A stretch of DNA of 54,065 bases from NCBI RefSeq assembly GCF_024448135.1, contig NZ_JAMRYX010000202.1, forward strand, positions 1 to 54,065, in the 5' to 3' direction. The stretch comes from Methylocystis suflitae. Its GTDB lineage: Bacteria > Pseudomonadota > Alphaproteobacteria > Rhizobiales > Beijerinckiaceae. The position numbers and the translations under genes are program-made. The stretch's first letter is position 1. Every line of letters begins with the position of its first letter. This document shows, one piece after another, positions 1 to 13,910 of the stretch. Below the pieces are notes generated by a model. That model did not search any database and was not told the DNA's origin. It saw only the letters and a program-made list of their open reading frames with translations.

Positions 1-488
1 TAGCGGCCATTGTCAAAGCCGCGAGCGGCCGGGCCGGGGCCAACCGCCCCGGGACCGACCGGTCCGGAACCCGCGGCGCCCGGCGGCCCCACATAAGCAT
101 CGCCGCCAGAAGGTCCGTAATCGCCGCCGTAGCGGGGTCCTCGATCATACGCCGGCGGAGGTCCAAGTCTCACCGCGCGCAAAATACGGCCCTCGTAGGG
201 GTCGATGATAAAGCGCATCTCGCCCTCGCGGCGACTGACGCCCGTCGCGACGATCTGATCGCCTCGGCGACCGAGCGGTCCGACCAATTGAAAGCCGGTG
301 CGCCCGAGGATCGAAGCGACGGCGGGACGGGAGGCGTAGGCCGGCGGACCCTCGTCGGGAATTCGAGAGCGGAAGACGTTGGCGAACGGCCGAAAGAAAA
401 ACTGCGCGACGGCGTCCTGCGGAACGGCGGCGCTCGCCGCCAGCGCCAACGCGAACGGCAAAACCGCTTTCCCATTGAATGACCGCAT
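1..488 (-). CDS. Secreted hypothetical protein (3' end cut by window edge)
   Basis: I do not recognise this family. The frame opens at an ATG with a good Shine-Dalgarno (AGGGAA) a few bases upstream and stays open to the left edge, where the stop is probably within one or two bases outside the window. The protein starts MRSFNGKAVLPFALALAAS, a signal peptide ending near AVAQ, so it should be exported. A conserved-looking stretch (FQLVGPLGRRGDQIVATGV, then RFIIDPYEGRILRAV) suggests a small folded domain that reads like a PepSY-type or YpeB-type segment. The tail is a glycine/proline-rich low-complexity region (GPVGPGAVGPGP). It diverges from gltB across a 400-base gap. Confidence 0.6.
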   Translation of the reverse strand, partial: MRSFNGKAVLPFALALAASAAVPQDAVAQFFFRPFANVFRSRIPDEGPPAYASRPAVASILGRTGFQLVGPLGRRGDQIVATGVSRREGEMRFIIDPYEGRILRAVRLGPPPAYDRGPRYGGDYGPSGGDAYVGPPGAAGSGPVGPGAVGPGPAARGFDNGR

Positions 489-842
489 TGTTTCTTCCCT
501 ATCCAAGCCCTCTCGGCCGCGCGGATGGTCTGATAACATTGCGGCGAGCATTGGACCGCCGAGCGCCCAAAGCCCAAGCGATTGCTTGTCACTTCGGCGC
601 AAATCTGGCAGTAACTTAGCCCGCAGATATGTCAGCGTTGCTGACCTTAAGGCGGCGGTCGCTTTTGGAAAGCTCCGTTTCATTTCACGGTCGCCGCTCG
701 ACACGCGCCGCGGCCAACGTAAATGAGTGGGGCTCGCAAGGGTGGCGCGTCACTTGCCTCGCGTCTGTTGCGAGACGAGGACACAATGCGAGAGTCGGGC
801 CGCGTGACGATTTAGGTCACGCCCACGACAGTTTTATGGTTC
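489..842. other. Intergenic region upstream of gltB
   Basis: About 350 bases without a convincing gene between divergent transcription units. Short ORFs here have no ribosome binding site and no recognisable sequence. The only signal I can support is a sigma-54-like promoter listed separately. Confidence 0.5.
743..757 (+). promoter_or_regulatory. Candidate sigma-54 (RpoN) promoter for gltB
   Basis: TGGCGCGTCACTTGC keeps the invariant GG and GC dinucleotides ten bases apart, as in the -24/-12 consensus TGGCAC-N5-TTGC. It lies about 145 bases before the preferred gltB start. RpoN control of glutamate synthase would fit nitrogen regulation, but no NtrC site was found by eye. Confidence 0.35.
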
Positions 843-900
843 GATGAGCGGGCGGGAGGGCGCAGGAAAAGGCGCGCGGTCCTGTCGAGGAGACGCCGAA

Positions 901-5595
<4,695 letters not shown>

Positions 5596-5607
5596 CCTGG
5601 GCGACCG

Positions 5608-5624
5608 ACGAGCGGAATGCTCGT
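5608..5624 (+). terminator. Weak hairpin after gltB
   Basis: ACGAGC-GGAAT-GCTCGT forms a 6-bp stem 13 bases after the gltB stop, followed by a short CTTTGC tandem repeat rather than a clean T run. It could attenuate or end gltB transcription; weak call. Confidence 0.3.
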
Positions 5625-5732
5625 GCGTAACCTTTGCCTTTGCCTTTGGCGGTAGTGATTGTTAAAGAGAGGGAGTCGGGCTAACTTGCTTTAAACTCGG
5701 CGGTTTTTCCTTGACGGCGGCCAGGAAGCCTA

Positions 5733-6938
5733 ATGCAAGAGGACTCTAGAGTTTACAGCTTGCCGCGCTGGCCTGCGATGCGCTGGCTCGTGAACCCTGG
5801 ACATGGCGCGACCCACGATATCCAGACGGCGTTGATTGGCGGGTTGTTCGGAACCCTGCCAGTCTTCTTTGGCGGCGTCATCAATACGATTGTCGTGGCG
5901 GGAGCGATTGCCGCGCGCGAGCAGACGCTCCCTTTCGTTGCTTGGTTCGTCTTTGAAATCGTGCTCGGCGCCGTGCGTCTGATCGTCCTGAGCGTCTCGC
6001 GTCGCGCCGCGCTCGAGCATCGCCAGACGCCGACCGATCTTTATCTCCTGCTGCAGCTTTTCTGGAGCAGCGGCGTCGGCTACGGCGCCTTTATAAGCCT
6101 GGCGAGCGGCGACTGGGTTGCCGCGACGCTCGCGTGTCTCTCCGGGTCCGCCATGGTCGGCGGCATCGGATTTCGCAATTTTGGCGCGCCGCGTCTCGCC
6201 GGCGCGATGATCCTGACGAGCCTCGGCCCGTTTCTGCCCGGCGCTGCGCTCTCTGGCGAACCGTTGCTTTATCTTGTTTTCCTTCAGATTCCCTTCTATC
6301 TCGCCGCCATGATCGCCGCCGCCTATAGCCTAAATAGGATGCTTATTGCGACGATGCAGGCCGAACGCGTGAACGACCATCGCGCCAAGCATGATGCGCT
6401 CACCGGCCTGTCGAACCGTGTCGGGCTCGCCGCCGCCGTCGACGCGAATCTGAAAGACGCGCCGATTCAGGGCGGCGAATTGGCTGTCCTTTTTCTTGAC
6501 CTCGACAACTTCAAAGCCGTCAACGACACGTACGGACACGCCGCCGGAGACAGGCTGCTCAAATCGGTCGCGGAGCGCCTCCGGCAGTCCTTGCGCGCGA
6601 CCGACGTGGCGGCGCGGATTGGCGGCGACGAATTCGTGGTGCTCGCCAAGGGTTTGACGAGCGAGCAGGCTGCGGAGCTGAGTCACCGGCTGACGAACTC
6701 CATATCGGCGCCTTACGACCTCGGCGACGGTGTTCACGCGACGATCGGCGTAAGCGTCGGCATAGCTCTGGTGAAGGAACATGGCGCGGACGCGGAGGCG
6801 CTTCTCGCGGTGGCCGATGAAGCGCTTTATGAGGCGAAGGCTCAGCGGCAGGTGAAATTGCTGCACACCCTCGTTAAGGAGGATCAGTCTCGCCGCATCG
6901 CGCCGGCGGCGCAAGGCATGCGCCCCAGCACTCAATAG
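5733..6938 (+). CDS. Membrane-bound diguanylate cyclase (GGDEF)
   Basis: Makes cyclic di-GMP from two GTP. The first about 210 residues hold around six hydrophobic segments with no recognised sensor domain, followed by a GGDEF domain starting near HDALTGLSNRVG. The active-site motif GGDEF is at residues 297-301, so catalysis is expected. RATD at 288-291 lies exactly five residues before it, matching the inhibitory I-site RxxD, so product feedback is likely. No EAL domain is present. AGGAAG lies just upstream of the ATG. The gene sits between gltB and gltD on the same strand, about 140 bases after gltB and 210 before gltD; a functional link to nitrogen assimilation is only suggested by position. 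Confidence 0.9.
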   Translation: MQEDSRVYSLPRWPAMRWLVNPGHGATHDIQTALIGGLFGTLPVFFGGVINTIVVAGAIAAREQTLPFVAWFVFEIVLGAVRLIVLSVSRRAALEHRQTPTDLYLLLQLFWSSGVGYGAFISLASGDWVAATLACLSGSAMVGGIGFRNFGAPRLAGAMILTSLGPFLPGAALSGEPLLYLVFLQIPFYLAAMIAAAYSLNRMLIATMQAERVNDHRAKHDALTGLSNRVGLAAAVDANLKDAPIQGGELAVLFLDLDNFKAVNDTYGHAAGDRLLKSVAERLRQSLRATDVAARIGGDEFVVLAKGLTSEQAAELSHRLTNSISAPYDLGDGVHATIGVSVGIALVKEHGADAEALLAVADEALYEAKAQRQVKLLHTLVKEDQSRRIAPAAQGMRPSTQ

Positions 6939-7149
6939 TGGATGCTGGAGTGGATGCTGGCGACCGTCAGCGCATGACGCGGAAGCTTCGCGGCTTGACG
7001 GCGACCCCTCGAAAGCGTTTAGAAAACATCCAAGATTGCGACAGCTCAGGGCGCTCGGGAAAGCGAATTGGCTTTTCCACGCGAGACTGCCGCGCCGATG
7101 AGAATTGCCGTTGCCGCCGCGACGCGCGGCGCGAGAGGTGCGCGACAAG

Positions 7150-8568
7150 ATGGGTAAGGTGACGGGGTTTCTCGAGATCGACCGGCATGACCGCAAATAT
7201 AAGCCGGCGGCCGACCGCATTCGCCATTATCGCGAATTCGTCATTCCGTTGTCGGACGAGACCACGCGCAGCCAAGCCTCGCGCTGCATGGATTGCGGCA
7301 TTCCATTTTGTCACAATGGCTGCCCGGTCAACAATCAGATTCCCGACTGGAATGACCTCGTCTACCACGGCGAATGGCGGCGGGCGCTCGTCAATCTCCA
7401 TTCCACCAACAACTTCCCGGAGTTCACCGGCCGCGTCTGTCCGGCGCCCTGCGAAGCCTCGTGCACGCTGAATCTCCAGGACCAGCCGATCACTATCAAG
7501 ACCATCGAATGCGCGATCATCGACCGCGGATTCGAGCAGGGCTGGGTCGTTCCCGAGCCGCCCAAGCGCAAAACGGGCAAGAAGATCGCCATTGTCGGCT
7601 CCGGACCGGCGGGACTTGCGGCGGCGCAGCAGCTCGCGCGCGCCGGCCATGACGTGCATGTCTATGAAAAGCAAGCCAAGGCTGGCGGCTTGCTGCGCTA
7701 CGGCATTCCCGACTTCAAGATGGAGAAGCACCTCATCGACCGTCGGGTCCAGCAGATGGAGGCGGAAGGGGCGGTGTTTCACTGCGGCGTTCATGTCGGC
7801 GTCGATCTGTCCGCCGCCGATCTGGTCTCAGGCCATGACGCCGTTGTCCTCGCCGGCGGCGCCGAACAGCCGCGCGATTTGTCGATCCCCGGCCGCGAAT
7901 TGCGCGGGGTTCACTTCGCCATGGATTTTCTGCCGCAGCAAAACCGCCGGGTCTCGGGCGAGCCGCTCTCGACCAACGAGCCGATCCTGGCCACCGGCAA
8001 ACATGTCGTGGTCATCGGCGGCGGCGACACCGGCTCGGACTGCATCGGCACCTCGGTGCGGCAGGGCGCGCTTTCGGTCACCCAGCTCGAAATCATGCCG
8101 CTTCCCCCCGAGAAGGAGAACAAGCTGCTGACGTGGCCCGATTGGCCGCTGAAGCTGCGCACCTCTTCCTCCCACGACGAGGGTTCGTCGCGCGAATTTT
8201 CGGTGCTGACGCGCGAATTCGAGGGCGCCGAAGGCGCGGTGAAGGCGCTGCGCTGCGTGCGCGTCGACGGAAAAATGCAGGAGGAGCCCGGAAGCGACTT
8301 CAAGCTTAGGGCCGATCTGGTGCTGCTTGCGATGGGCTTTGTGTCGCCGGTGCGGGAAGGCTTGCTCGAAACGCTCGGGGTCGATCTCGATTCGCGCGGC
8401 AATGTCGCGGCGGACACGCGCGCCTATCGGGCGTCTCGCGAGAAGATCTTCGCCTGCGGAGACATGCGGCGCGGACAATCGCTCGTCGTCTGGGCCATTC
8501 GCGAGGGACGCCAATGCGCCCACTCGGTGGACGAATTCCTGATGGGCGAAACCAATCTGCCAAGGTGA
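7150..8568 (+). CDS. gltD: Glutamate synthase (NADPH) small subunit
   Basis: Beta subunit of GOGAT: takes electrons from NADPH through FAD and iron-sulfur clusters to the large subunit. The N-terminal ferredoxin-like domain carries Cys46, Cys49, Cys54 and Cys58 ([13 protein letters not shown]) and a second group at Cys97, Cys101 and Cys105. FAD-binding [14 protein letters not shown] and an NADPH-binding GGGDTGSD motif follow, as in the family. At 472 residues it is the usual size. I chose ATG 7150 ([15 protein letters not shown], the family N-terminus) over an upstream in-frame TTG at 7105. Only six bases separate its stop from the next small gene. Confidence 0.97.
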   Translation: MGKVTGFLEIDRHDRKYKPAADRIRHYREFVIPLSDETTRSQASRCMDCGIPFCHNGCPVNNQIPDWNDLVYHGEWRRALVNLHSTNNFPEFTGRVCPAPCEASCTLNLQDQPITIKTIECAIIDRGFEQGWVVPEPPKRKTGKKIAIVGSGPAGLAAAQQLARAGHDVHVYEKQAKAGGLLRYGIPDFKMEKHLIDRRVQQMEAEGAVFHCGVHVGVDLSAADLVSGHDAVVLAGGAEQPRDLSIPGRELRGVHFAMDFLPQQNRRVSGEPLSTNEPILATGKHVVVIGGGDTGSDCIGTSVRQGALSVTQLEIMPLPPEKENKLLTWPDWPLKLRTSSSHDEGSSREFSVLTREFEGAEGAVKALRCVRVDGKMQEEPGSDFKLRADLVLLAMGFVSPVREGLLETLGVDLDSRGNVAADTRAYRASREKIFACGDMRRGQSLVVWAIREGRQCAHSVDEFLMGETNLPR

Positions 8569-8574
8569 GAGTAA

Positions 8575-8784
8575 ATGGTCAGTGAAAAGCTAAATCTCTG
8601 GTATTGTGACACCTTCGTCAGCACGCCCTGGCAATTTTACTTTCTTATCGTGCCGCTCATAGGGGCCTTCTTTTATGGCCGCGAGAAATACAAGCTCGCC
8701 TGGTCGCTGATCGGCTTTTGGGTCGCCACTCAAGTGATCTTTTCGGCGCTCACCAACCTCGTGTTCAGTTGCGCGCTCGAATAG
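8575..8784 (+). CDS. Small two-helix membrane protein
   Basis: A 69-residue protein of unknown function. Two hydrophobic stretches (WQFYFLIVPLIGAFFYG and LAWSLIGFWVATQVIFSAL) flank a charged turn (REKYK), predicting a hairpin membrane protein. It begins six bases after gltD with AGGTGAGAG as ribosome binding site, so it is probably co-transcribed with it and is the last gene before a strong terminator. Whether it relates to GOGAT is unknown. Confidence 0.65.
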   Translation: MVSEKLNLWYCDTFVSTPWQFYFLIVPLIGAFFYGREKYKLAWSLIGFWVATQVIFSALTNLVFSCALE

Positions 8785-8795
8785 GCGCAAAATAA

Positions 8796-8820
8796 AAAGG
8801 CCCCGGCAATCGGGGCCTTT
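8796..8820. terminator. Bidirectional rho-independent terminator
   Basis: AAAGGCCCCG and CGGGGCCTTT form a perfect 10-bp stem around a GCAAT loop, with A-rich sequence on one side and T-rich on the other. It sits between the convergent gltD unit and the L,D-transpeptidase gene and can serve both strands. Confidence 0.9.
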
Positions 8821-8839
8821 CGTTTGACAGAGAGCCGGC

Positions 8840-9568
8840 TTACAGCACGACGACCGGGGCGCCCACCTTCACGCGGCTGAACAGATCGGTCACGTCGTTG
8901 TTCAGCATGCGGATGCAGCCCGACGAGACCGCCTGTCCGATCGTCCAGGGCTCGTTCGAGCCGTGGATGCGGAACATCGTGTCGCGGTTGCCCGAGAAAA
9001 GATACATCGCGCGGGCGCCCAGCGGGTTGTCCTCGCCGCCAACCATATGGCGCGGCAGATCGGGACGGCGCTTCAACATCGCCGCCGGCGGCGTCCAATC
9101 CGGCCAGGCTTCCTTGCGGCCGATATGCGTCCGGCCTTTCCAGGTGAAGCCCTCGCGGCCGACGCCGACGCCATAGCGCACGGCCTGTCCGTTCGGCAGC
9201 GACAGATAGAGATAGCGATTGTTCGTGTCGACGGTGATGGTGCCAGGACGCTCATTGGTCGGATCCTGCACGATCTCGCGCGTCGTGGTCGGATATTCGC
9301 GCGCGAGCCGCGCGTCTTCTTGATCGCCGTAATAGGCCTGCGGGTCCTGCGCGGCGTAATTAGCCTGCTGATCCTGGCCGCCGTAATAGGCTTGCTGCTC
9401 ACGAGCGTCATCGTAGGACGCGGTCATTTCCTGCGCGCCCGCCGACGGATCAAACAGCGCCATGAAGGAGTTTTCCTGAGCGTTGACGGCGGACGACGAA
9501 AGTCCCGCGAACGCGGCGACGGCGGCGACCTTCAGAAAGCGGCAGGCGTTGAATTGACGGCGGGACAT
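8840..9568 (-). CDS. L,D-transpeptidase (YkuD domain)
   Basis: Periplasmic enzyme of the YkuD family, which forms 3-3 cross-links in peptidoglycan or attaches proteins to it. The 242-residue protein opens MSRRQFNACRFLKVAAVAAF with a signal peptide ending near VNAQ. A Q/Y-rich spacer with repeated QAYYG-like units precedes the catalytic domain. His202 and Cys218 lie in HGSNEPWTIGQAVSSGCIRM, the family's catalytic motif, with SSGC in place of SHGC. An upstream in-frame start (9646) would spoil the signal peptide, so I chose the internal ATG. Confidence 0.9.
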   Translation of the reverse strand: MSRRQFNACRFLKVAAVAAFAGLSSSAVNAQENSFMALFDPSAGAQEMTASYDDAREQQAYYGGQDQQANYAAQDPQAYYGDQEDARLAREYPTTTREIVQDPTNERPGTITVDTNNRYLYLSLPNGQAVRYGVGVGREGFTWKGRTHIGRKEAWPDWTPPAAMLKRRPDLPRHMVGGEDNPLGARAMYLFSGNRDTMFRIHGSNEPWTIGQAVSSGCIRMLNNDVTDLFSRVKVGAPVVVL

Positions 9569-9649
9569 GACGGCGGCTCCACAATTTCTCTGTCGTACAG
9601 AGAGAATGCAGAACCACCGAAAAGCGTTCCGTGCGCAAACGCACAATCG

Positions 9650-10963
9650 TTAACGCGGCTGAGAAGGCGCGTTTGCCGCCGGGCGCCAGCTGTAGTCGTC
9701 GGCGCGATTGCTGCGTGGATTCTGGTCGCCGCCCTGGACAAAAACATGTCGCGCGAGCGCCTGCGCGGGCGTGCCTGCGTCCGCCGCCGCTTTGGCGGCC
9801 GGGGTTCGCCTCGCGAGTTCTGTCGCCGCTCCGGCGCCCGTCAATTGCTGCGTCGGCCCGACGGCAGGTCGTTCGGGCAAGCTCGGCGCCGCCGACGGCC
9901 CGCCCACGGGCGAGCGGAATACGATCGGCTGACCGTCCGCTGGCGCCGCAGCCACTGGCTGCTGTGGCGGAGTCGCGCCCGCCGCCTCAGGTTGCGGCGT
10001 CCCTGGCGCGTCAGAGACTGGAGCCTGTTGGCGAGAGGCGTCGTAATATTTCTTGATCTCGCCTTCGACGAAATGGGCGACGCTGCGCGCGCCGGCCTCG
10101 GTGAAGTGCACGCCGTCCGCGGAGCGCAGCTTGACAATCTGGCCGTTGATGTCCGGCCCGAAAGCGCTGTACTGCCCATGTTCGTCGGTCATCGCGTCCC
10201 AGAGATCGACATAGGGAATATTGGCGTGGGCCGCGCGCGCTTTGAAGATTTCATTGAGCTGCGCCATGTCGGCGGACAGGCGCTCGTTCTTCATGACCGG
10301 CAGACCGACCCAAATGACCGGAATATTCTTTTCCTTGAAAGCCGCAATCACCGCGTCGACCCGCGCTGCGTAGATTTCGCGCCAGCGCGGCGACAGCGGC
10401 TCGATTGACTCTTGGCCCTGCTGGATCGCTTGACGGTCATTGCTGCCGAGCATGACGACGGCGACATTGACCTTCTGTGGATCGGCGGCGATCTCTTTCG
10501 CCGCCTTGGGCCAATCGAAGAAGTCTTCGCGTACGAGACCGCTGCTTTCCCGGCCTTTTCGAAGGATGGCGACGTCTGGGCGATCCGAAAATCCGTCTTT
10601 CAGGCCGTTTGCGAGAAGCAGTCCCAGAGTGTCGCCGATCGTCGCGACAACGAACGTCGACTGGGTGACGGTCGTGTTCTGGTCCGTGGCGCCGTCACGC
10701 TTCGCCGCGCGGCGGGCATTGTCCGTCTGGCCGTGCCAGTATGTCGGCGCGCGATTCTCGCGGTGCGGCATGATCCGTCGCACCCTCGGCTCGCCGCGAG
10801 GCCCCCAACCATGCTGCGGATGGCCGCCAAATATGCCGCCAAAGAATTCCGTAAAGGGGTCCTGCGCGAAGGACGCGCTGGGCGCCGCGCTCGTCAGCAA
10901 TGCGCCAAGGAAGAGCGCCATAACGCGGCGCAGGGTCCGTACGTTCCTAGACATGGAGGCCAT
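9650..10963 (-). CDS. Exported SGNH/GDSL hydrolase (DUF459)
   Basis: Likely a periplasmic esterase/lipase-fold enzyme of the DUF459 group; the natural substrate is unknown. After a signal peptide (VMALFLGALLTSAAPSASFA) and a G/R-rich linker the SGNH blocks appear in order: a GDT block (IGDTLGLLLANGL, Thr where many have Ser), VVMLGSNDRQ (block III) and DGVHFTEAGA (block V with catalytic Asp and His). The C-terminal 100 residues are a P/A/Q-rich disordered tail. The start is uncertain: ATG 10963 or 10954; a longer frame to 11107 lacks support. Its neighbour in the same direction is the L,D-transpeptidase, consistent with a cell-wall role. Confidence 0.8.
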   Translation of the reverse strand: MASMSRNVRTLRRVMALFLGALLTSAAPSASFAQDPFTEFFGGIFGGHPQHGWGPRGEPRVRRIMPHRENRAPTYWHGQTDNARRAAKRDGATDQNTTVTQSTFVVATIGDTLGLLLANGLKDGFSDRPDVAILRKGRESSGLVREDFFDWPKAAKEIAADPQKVNVAVVMLGSNDRQAIQQGQESIEPLSPRWREIYAARVDAVIAAFKEKNIPVIWVGLPVMKNERLSADMAQLNEIFKARAAHANIPYVDLWDAMTDEHGQYSAFGPDINGQIVKLRSADGVHFTEAGARSVAHFVEGEIKKYYDASRQQAPVSDAPGTPQPEAAGATPPQQPVAAAPADGQPIVFRSPVGGPSAAPSLPERPAVGPTQQLTGAGAATELARRTPAAKAAADAGTPAQALARHVFVQGGDQNPRSNRADDYSWRPAANAPSQPR

Positions 10964-11093
10964 TATAGCGCGTCCCGGACGCCTTGGCATCCTGGTTGCG
11001 ATTCTTCGCTTAATTGTGTGGCGCATAGCCTTGACGCATGGAGCGGTTTTGGCGTCAATCGTCGGCAACTGGGCGGGATTTAGGAGAAGCGAG

Positions 11094-11570
11094 ATGCGGC
11101 GCCGCAACCGGGGGTCTGGCGGAGTTTGGACGCGAGCCGCCGTGACCGCGCTTTTCGCGCTTTCCGCGGCTGCGGCGGCCGCCCAGCCCGCGCGCGAGGA
11201 AAACCCGCCGGCGGAATTTCGAATTCTGCCTTACTCAGGACTGATGCCCGCCTGCATCGATCCGACGATTCTCAACGAAGTCGTCAAGGGTTTTGCTGCA
11301 AGAGAAGCCTGGTTCTGGAATTCGCCGCTGGTCATTGTGGCCTTTGACGGCGTCGAGGACATCGGCGCCCGCAACAATGGCCTGAGCTATATTCCTCGTC
11401 GCTATTGTCGCGCCTTGGCGCTTTTTAACGACGGCGTGAGACGCGAGGTCGTCTATAATATCGGAGAATCCTTGGGCTTCATCGGCGCAGGACCTGGCGT
11501 GACATGGTGCGTCGTCGGGCTCGACCGTAATCACGCCTTCAGTCCTAATTGTCGAGCCGCAGGGCCTTAG
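11094..11570 (+). CDS. Secreted hypothetical protein
   Basis: A 158-residue protein I cannot assign. It starts at an ATG preceded by AGGAG. The N-terminus (RRRNRGSGGVWTRAAVTALF) is a long basic signal peptide followed by an alanine run ending AAAQ. The mature part contains four cysteines that could pair in the periplasm (CIDP, YCRA, WCVV, NCRA) and the phrase FWNSPLVIVAFDGVEDIG. It lies 25 bases before the RNase T2 gene, so the two may form an operon of exported proteins. Confidence 0.65.
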   Translation: MRRRNRGSGGVWTRAAVTALFALSAAAAAAQPAREENPPAEFRILPYSGLMPACIDPTILNEVVKGFAAREAWFWNSPLVIVAFDGVEDIGARNNGLSYIPRRYCRALALFNDGVRREVVYNIGESLGFIGAGPGVTWCVVGLDRNHAFSPNCRAAGP

Positions 11571-11595
11571 CGTCCTATTTGCAGAGTCGTTTGAA

Positions 11596-12303
11596 ATGAG
11601 AAGAGTTTTTGTTCTTTGCGCCGTATGGGCGTTACTGGTCGGCGCGGTGGCGCCCGGCGGATTTTTCGGCGCTATCGCGAAAGAAGGCGACTGCACGGCG
11701 GAGGATTGCGCCAATCGCGCAGCCTCGCGGGCCGGCGCGGCGCGCGATTTCGACTTTTACGTGCTGGCGCTCAGCTGGTCGCCCGGCTTCTGCGAAAGCG
11801 TCGAGGGCGCGCGCGACCAGTGCGAGCCGGGGAAGGGACTCGGCTTCGTCGTTCACGGGCTCTGGCCGCAATATGAAAGCGGCGTCCCGAGCGAATGTCC
11901 GGGCGCGCGCTCTCCATCACGCGTCGCGCTCGAAAAAGCGGCAGGCTTGTTTCCCGACGAGCGGCTGGCGCGCTACGAGTGGCGCAAGCATGGAGTCTGC
12001 AGCGGCAAAAGCCCGAGCGACTATTTCGCCGATGTGGCGCGCGCCCATGCGGCCGTGGCCATCCCGTCGCTTTTCGTCAAACCCGCGCGCGACCAGACCT
12101 TTACGCCGATCGACGTCGAGCGCGCCTTCTACGAAGCCAATCCACGGCTGGGGCCCGGCATGATGGCGGTGTCGTGCCGACGGGGCGTTATGGACGGCGT
12201 GCGCATCTGCCTGTCCAAGGACCTGCGCGAGTTTCGCGCCTGTCCCGCCGTTGCGCAGCGCGGATGCCACGTTCGCGAAATCAGCGCGCCCGCGCCGTTG
12301 TAG
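11596..12303 (+). CDS. Ribonuclease T2 family protein
   Basis: Secreted or periplasmic, base-nonspecific endoribonuclease that makes 2',3'-cyclic phosphate ends. Both catalytic blocks are intact: CAS1 HGLWPQY with His87, and CAS2 EWRKHGVC with Glu128 and His132. Eight or more cysteines fit the disulfide-rich fold. The signal peptide is MRRVFVLCAVWALLVGAVAP. The 235-residue length is normal. It ends three bases before rlmJ and probably shares its transcript. Confidence 0.92.
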   Translation: MRRVFVLCAVWALLVGAVAPGGFFGAIAKEGDCTAEDCANRAASRAGAARDFDFYVLALSWSPGFCESVEGARDQCEPGKGLGFVVHGLWPQYESGVPSECPGARSPSRVALEKAAGLFPDERLARYEWRKHGVCSGKSPSDYFADVARAHAAVAIPSLFVKPARDQTFTPIDVERAFYEANPRLGPGMMAVSCRRGVMDGVRICLSKDLREFRACPAVAQRGCHVREISAPAPL

Positions 12304-12306
12304 CGC

Positions 12307-13152
12307 ATGAACTATCGCCACGGGTTTCACGCCGGCAATTTCGCCGACGTCTTCAAACATGCGCTGCTTGTGCGCCTCTTGGTCTATCTGGGGCGCAAGG
12401 ACACGCCGTTTCGCGTCATCGATACGCACGCAGGAGAGGGCGCCTATGATCTTTCAGCGGAGGCGGCGGAGCGCACGCGCGAGTGGCGCGGCGGCGTTGG
12501 ACGTCTCGCTGATCTCTCCGGCGCGAGTGCGGAAGTTTGCGCGCTGCTTGCGCCCTACATCGATTGTCTAGGGCCGCGCGATGACGAGGGAAAGCCCGCG
12601 CTCTATCCAGGTTCGCCGTCGATCGCGCAGAAATTGATGCGCGCGCAGGACCGCGCGATTTTCTGCGAACTGCGGCCCGACGCCTTCGCGGCGCTGCGTC
12701 GCCGGTTCTCGCGCGACGAGCGCATTAAGGCGATTCATATCGACGGCTATGTGGGGCTTGGCGCTTATGTTCCACCGAAGGAGCGGCGCGGGCTCGCGCT
12801 GATTGATCCGCCTTTCGAGCGCGAAGACGAATTCGAAGCCGCATTCGATGCTTTGCTTAAGTCCTATGCGAAATGGAGTTCCGGCATTTACGCCTTGTGG
12901 CATCCCTCCAAGAGCGATCGCGACATTCGGAAATTGCACAAGATGCTGAGGGAAAGCGGCATACGGCGCATCCTGCAGCTTTCGTTGAGCATTGGCGGAG
13001 ACGGTGAGGGATTGCGCAGCTGCGGAATGGTGGTCGTCAATCCGCCCTTCGTGTTCGAAGAAGAAGCGCGAATTATTCTTTCCTTCCTCGCCGCGCGGAT
13101 GGCGCAGGGCGAAGGCGCGGGCTTTGAGGTTGCGTGGCTCGCCGGGGAGTGA
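12307..13152 (+). CDS. rlmJ: 23S rRNA (adenine-2030-N6)-methyltransferase
   Basis: Cytosolic SAM-dependent enzyme that methylates A2030 of 23S rRNA. The N-terminus MNYRHGFHAGNFADVFKHAL is the family signature, and DTHAGEGAYDL forms the SAM loop. LIDPPFE supplies the DPPY-type catalytic motif of N6-adenine methyltransferases. At 281 residues the length matches RlmJ of other bacteria. It follows the RNase T2 gene almost directly, an RNA-themed pair. Confidence 0.95.
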   Translation: MNYRHGFHAGNFADVFKHALLVRLLVYLGRKDTPFRVIDTHAGEGAYDLSAEAAERTREWRGGVGRLADLSGASAEVCALLAPYIDCLGPRDDEGKPALYPGSPSIAQKLMRAQDRAIFCELRPDAFAALRRRFSRDERIKAIHIDGYVGLGAYVPPKERRGLALIDPPFEREDEFEAAFDALLKSYAKWSSGIYALWHPSKSDRDIRKLHKMLRESGIRRILQLSLSIGGDGEGLRSCGMVVVNPPFVFEEEARIILSFLAARMAQGEGAGFEVAWLAGE

Positions 13153-13249
13153 CGCGACGCGCGCTTATCAAGTCCATGCAGCGAAGCCCCAAAGGTTGAC
13201 GGTCCCCATAACGCGTTGTCGGTTTCGTACAGGGATGATAGGAGCGGCC

Positions 13250-13846
13250 ATGCTCCTTCTGCGTTATTCTCCCGCTTCGCCCTACGCCCGAAAGATCCGA
13301 ATCGCCGCCGACCTGCTCGGCTTGTCGGAACGGATCGAAATCGCCGCCGCCGATGCGGCCGATCCGTCCGACAGTCTGCGTCGTCAGAACCCGCTCGGCA
13401 AAATCCCGACGTTGGTTTTGGAGGACGGATCGTCGCTGTATGACAGTCGCGTCATTGCCGAATATCTGGATCATCTCGTCGGCGGCGGGCGGATCATTCC
13501 GACCGAGGCGACGGCCCGCTTCGCGGCGTTGCGGCTGCAGGCGCTCGGCGACGGGATCAATGACGCCGCTCTATTGATCCGCTACGAGACGTTCAATCGC
13601 CCGGAAGACTTACGCTACGAGGAGGCGATCGCGCTTCAGCAAGGCAAAATCGATCGGGCGCTCGGCGCGCTCGACGCCGCCCCGCCGGCCGGCGCGATCG
13701 ACATCGGCCATATCGCGGTTGCCTGCGCGCTGGGCTATCTTGATTTGCGTTTCGCGGGCGCATGGCGAGAAAACCACCAGCGTCTCGTCTCGTGGCTTAA
13801 GGAATTTGCGCGCGCCGTCCCCGCCTTCGACGCGACGAAGGTCTGA
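13250..13846 (+). CDS. Glutathione S-transferase family protein
   Basis: A 198-residue GST. The thioredoxin-like N-terminal domain begins MLLLRYSPASPYARKIRIAA, with the SP-YARK region that normally places the catalytic Ser/Cys, and NPLGKIPTLVLEDGSSLYDS provides the cis-Pro and glutathione gamma-glutamyl contacts. The C-terminal half is the usual all-helical domain. Start chosen at 13250 because AGGAG lies five bases upstream; an earlier ATG at 13235 is possible. Substrate unknown. Confidence 0.85.
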   Translation: MLLLRYSPASPYARKIRIAADLLGLSERIEIAAADAADPSDSLRRQNPLGKIPTLVLEDGSSLYDSRVIAEYLDHLVGGGRIIPTEATARFAALRLQALGDGINDAALLIRYETFNRPEDLRYEEAIALQQGKIDRALGALDAAPPAGAIDIGHIAVACALGYLDLRFAGAWRENHQRLVSWLKEFARAVPAFDATKV

Positions 13847-13910
13847 ATTCGGCCTAGCGCTTATGGCGCCTGTCCGGGATCTGCTCTGCCAGCGAAGCTG
13901 TCGGCTAAGC

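Noticed and set aside
8963-10408. 481-residue plus-strand ORF antisense to L,D-transpeptidase and SGNH genes
   Set aside because: The opposite strand encodes two recognisable exported proteins; this frame is basic low-complexity sequence.
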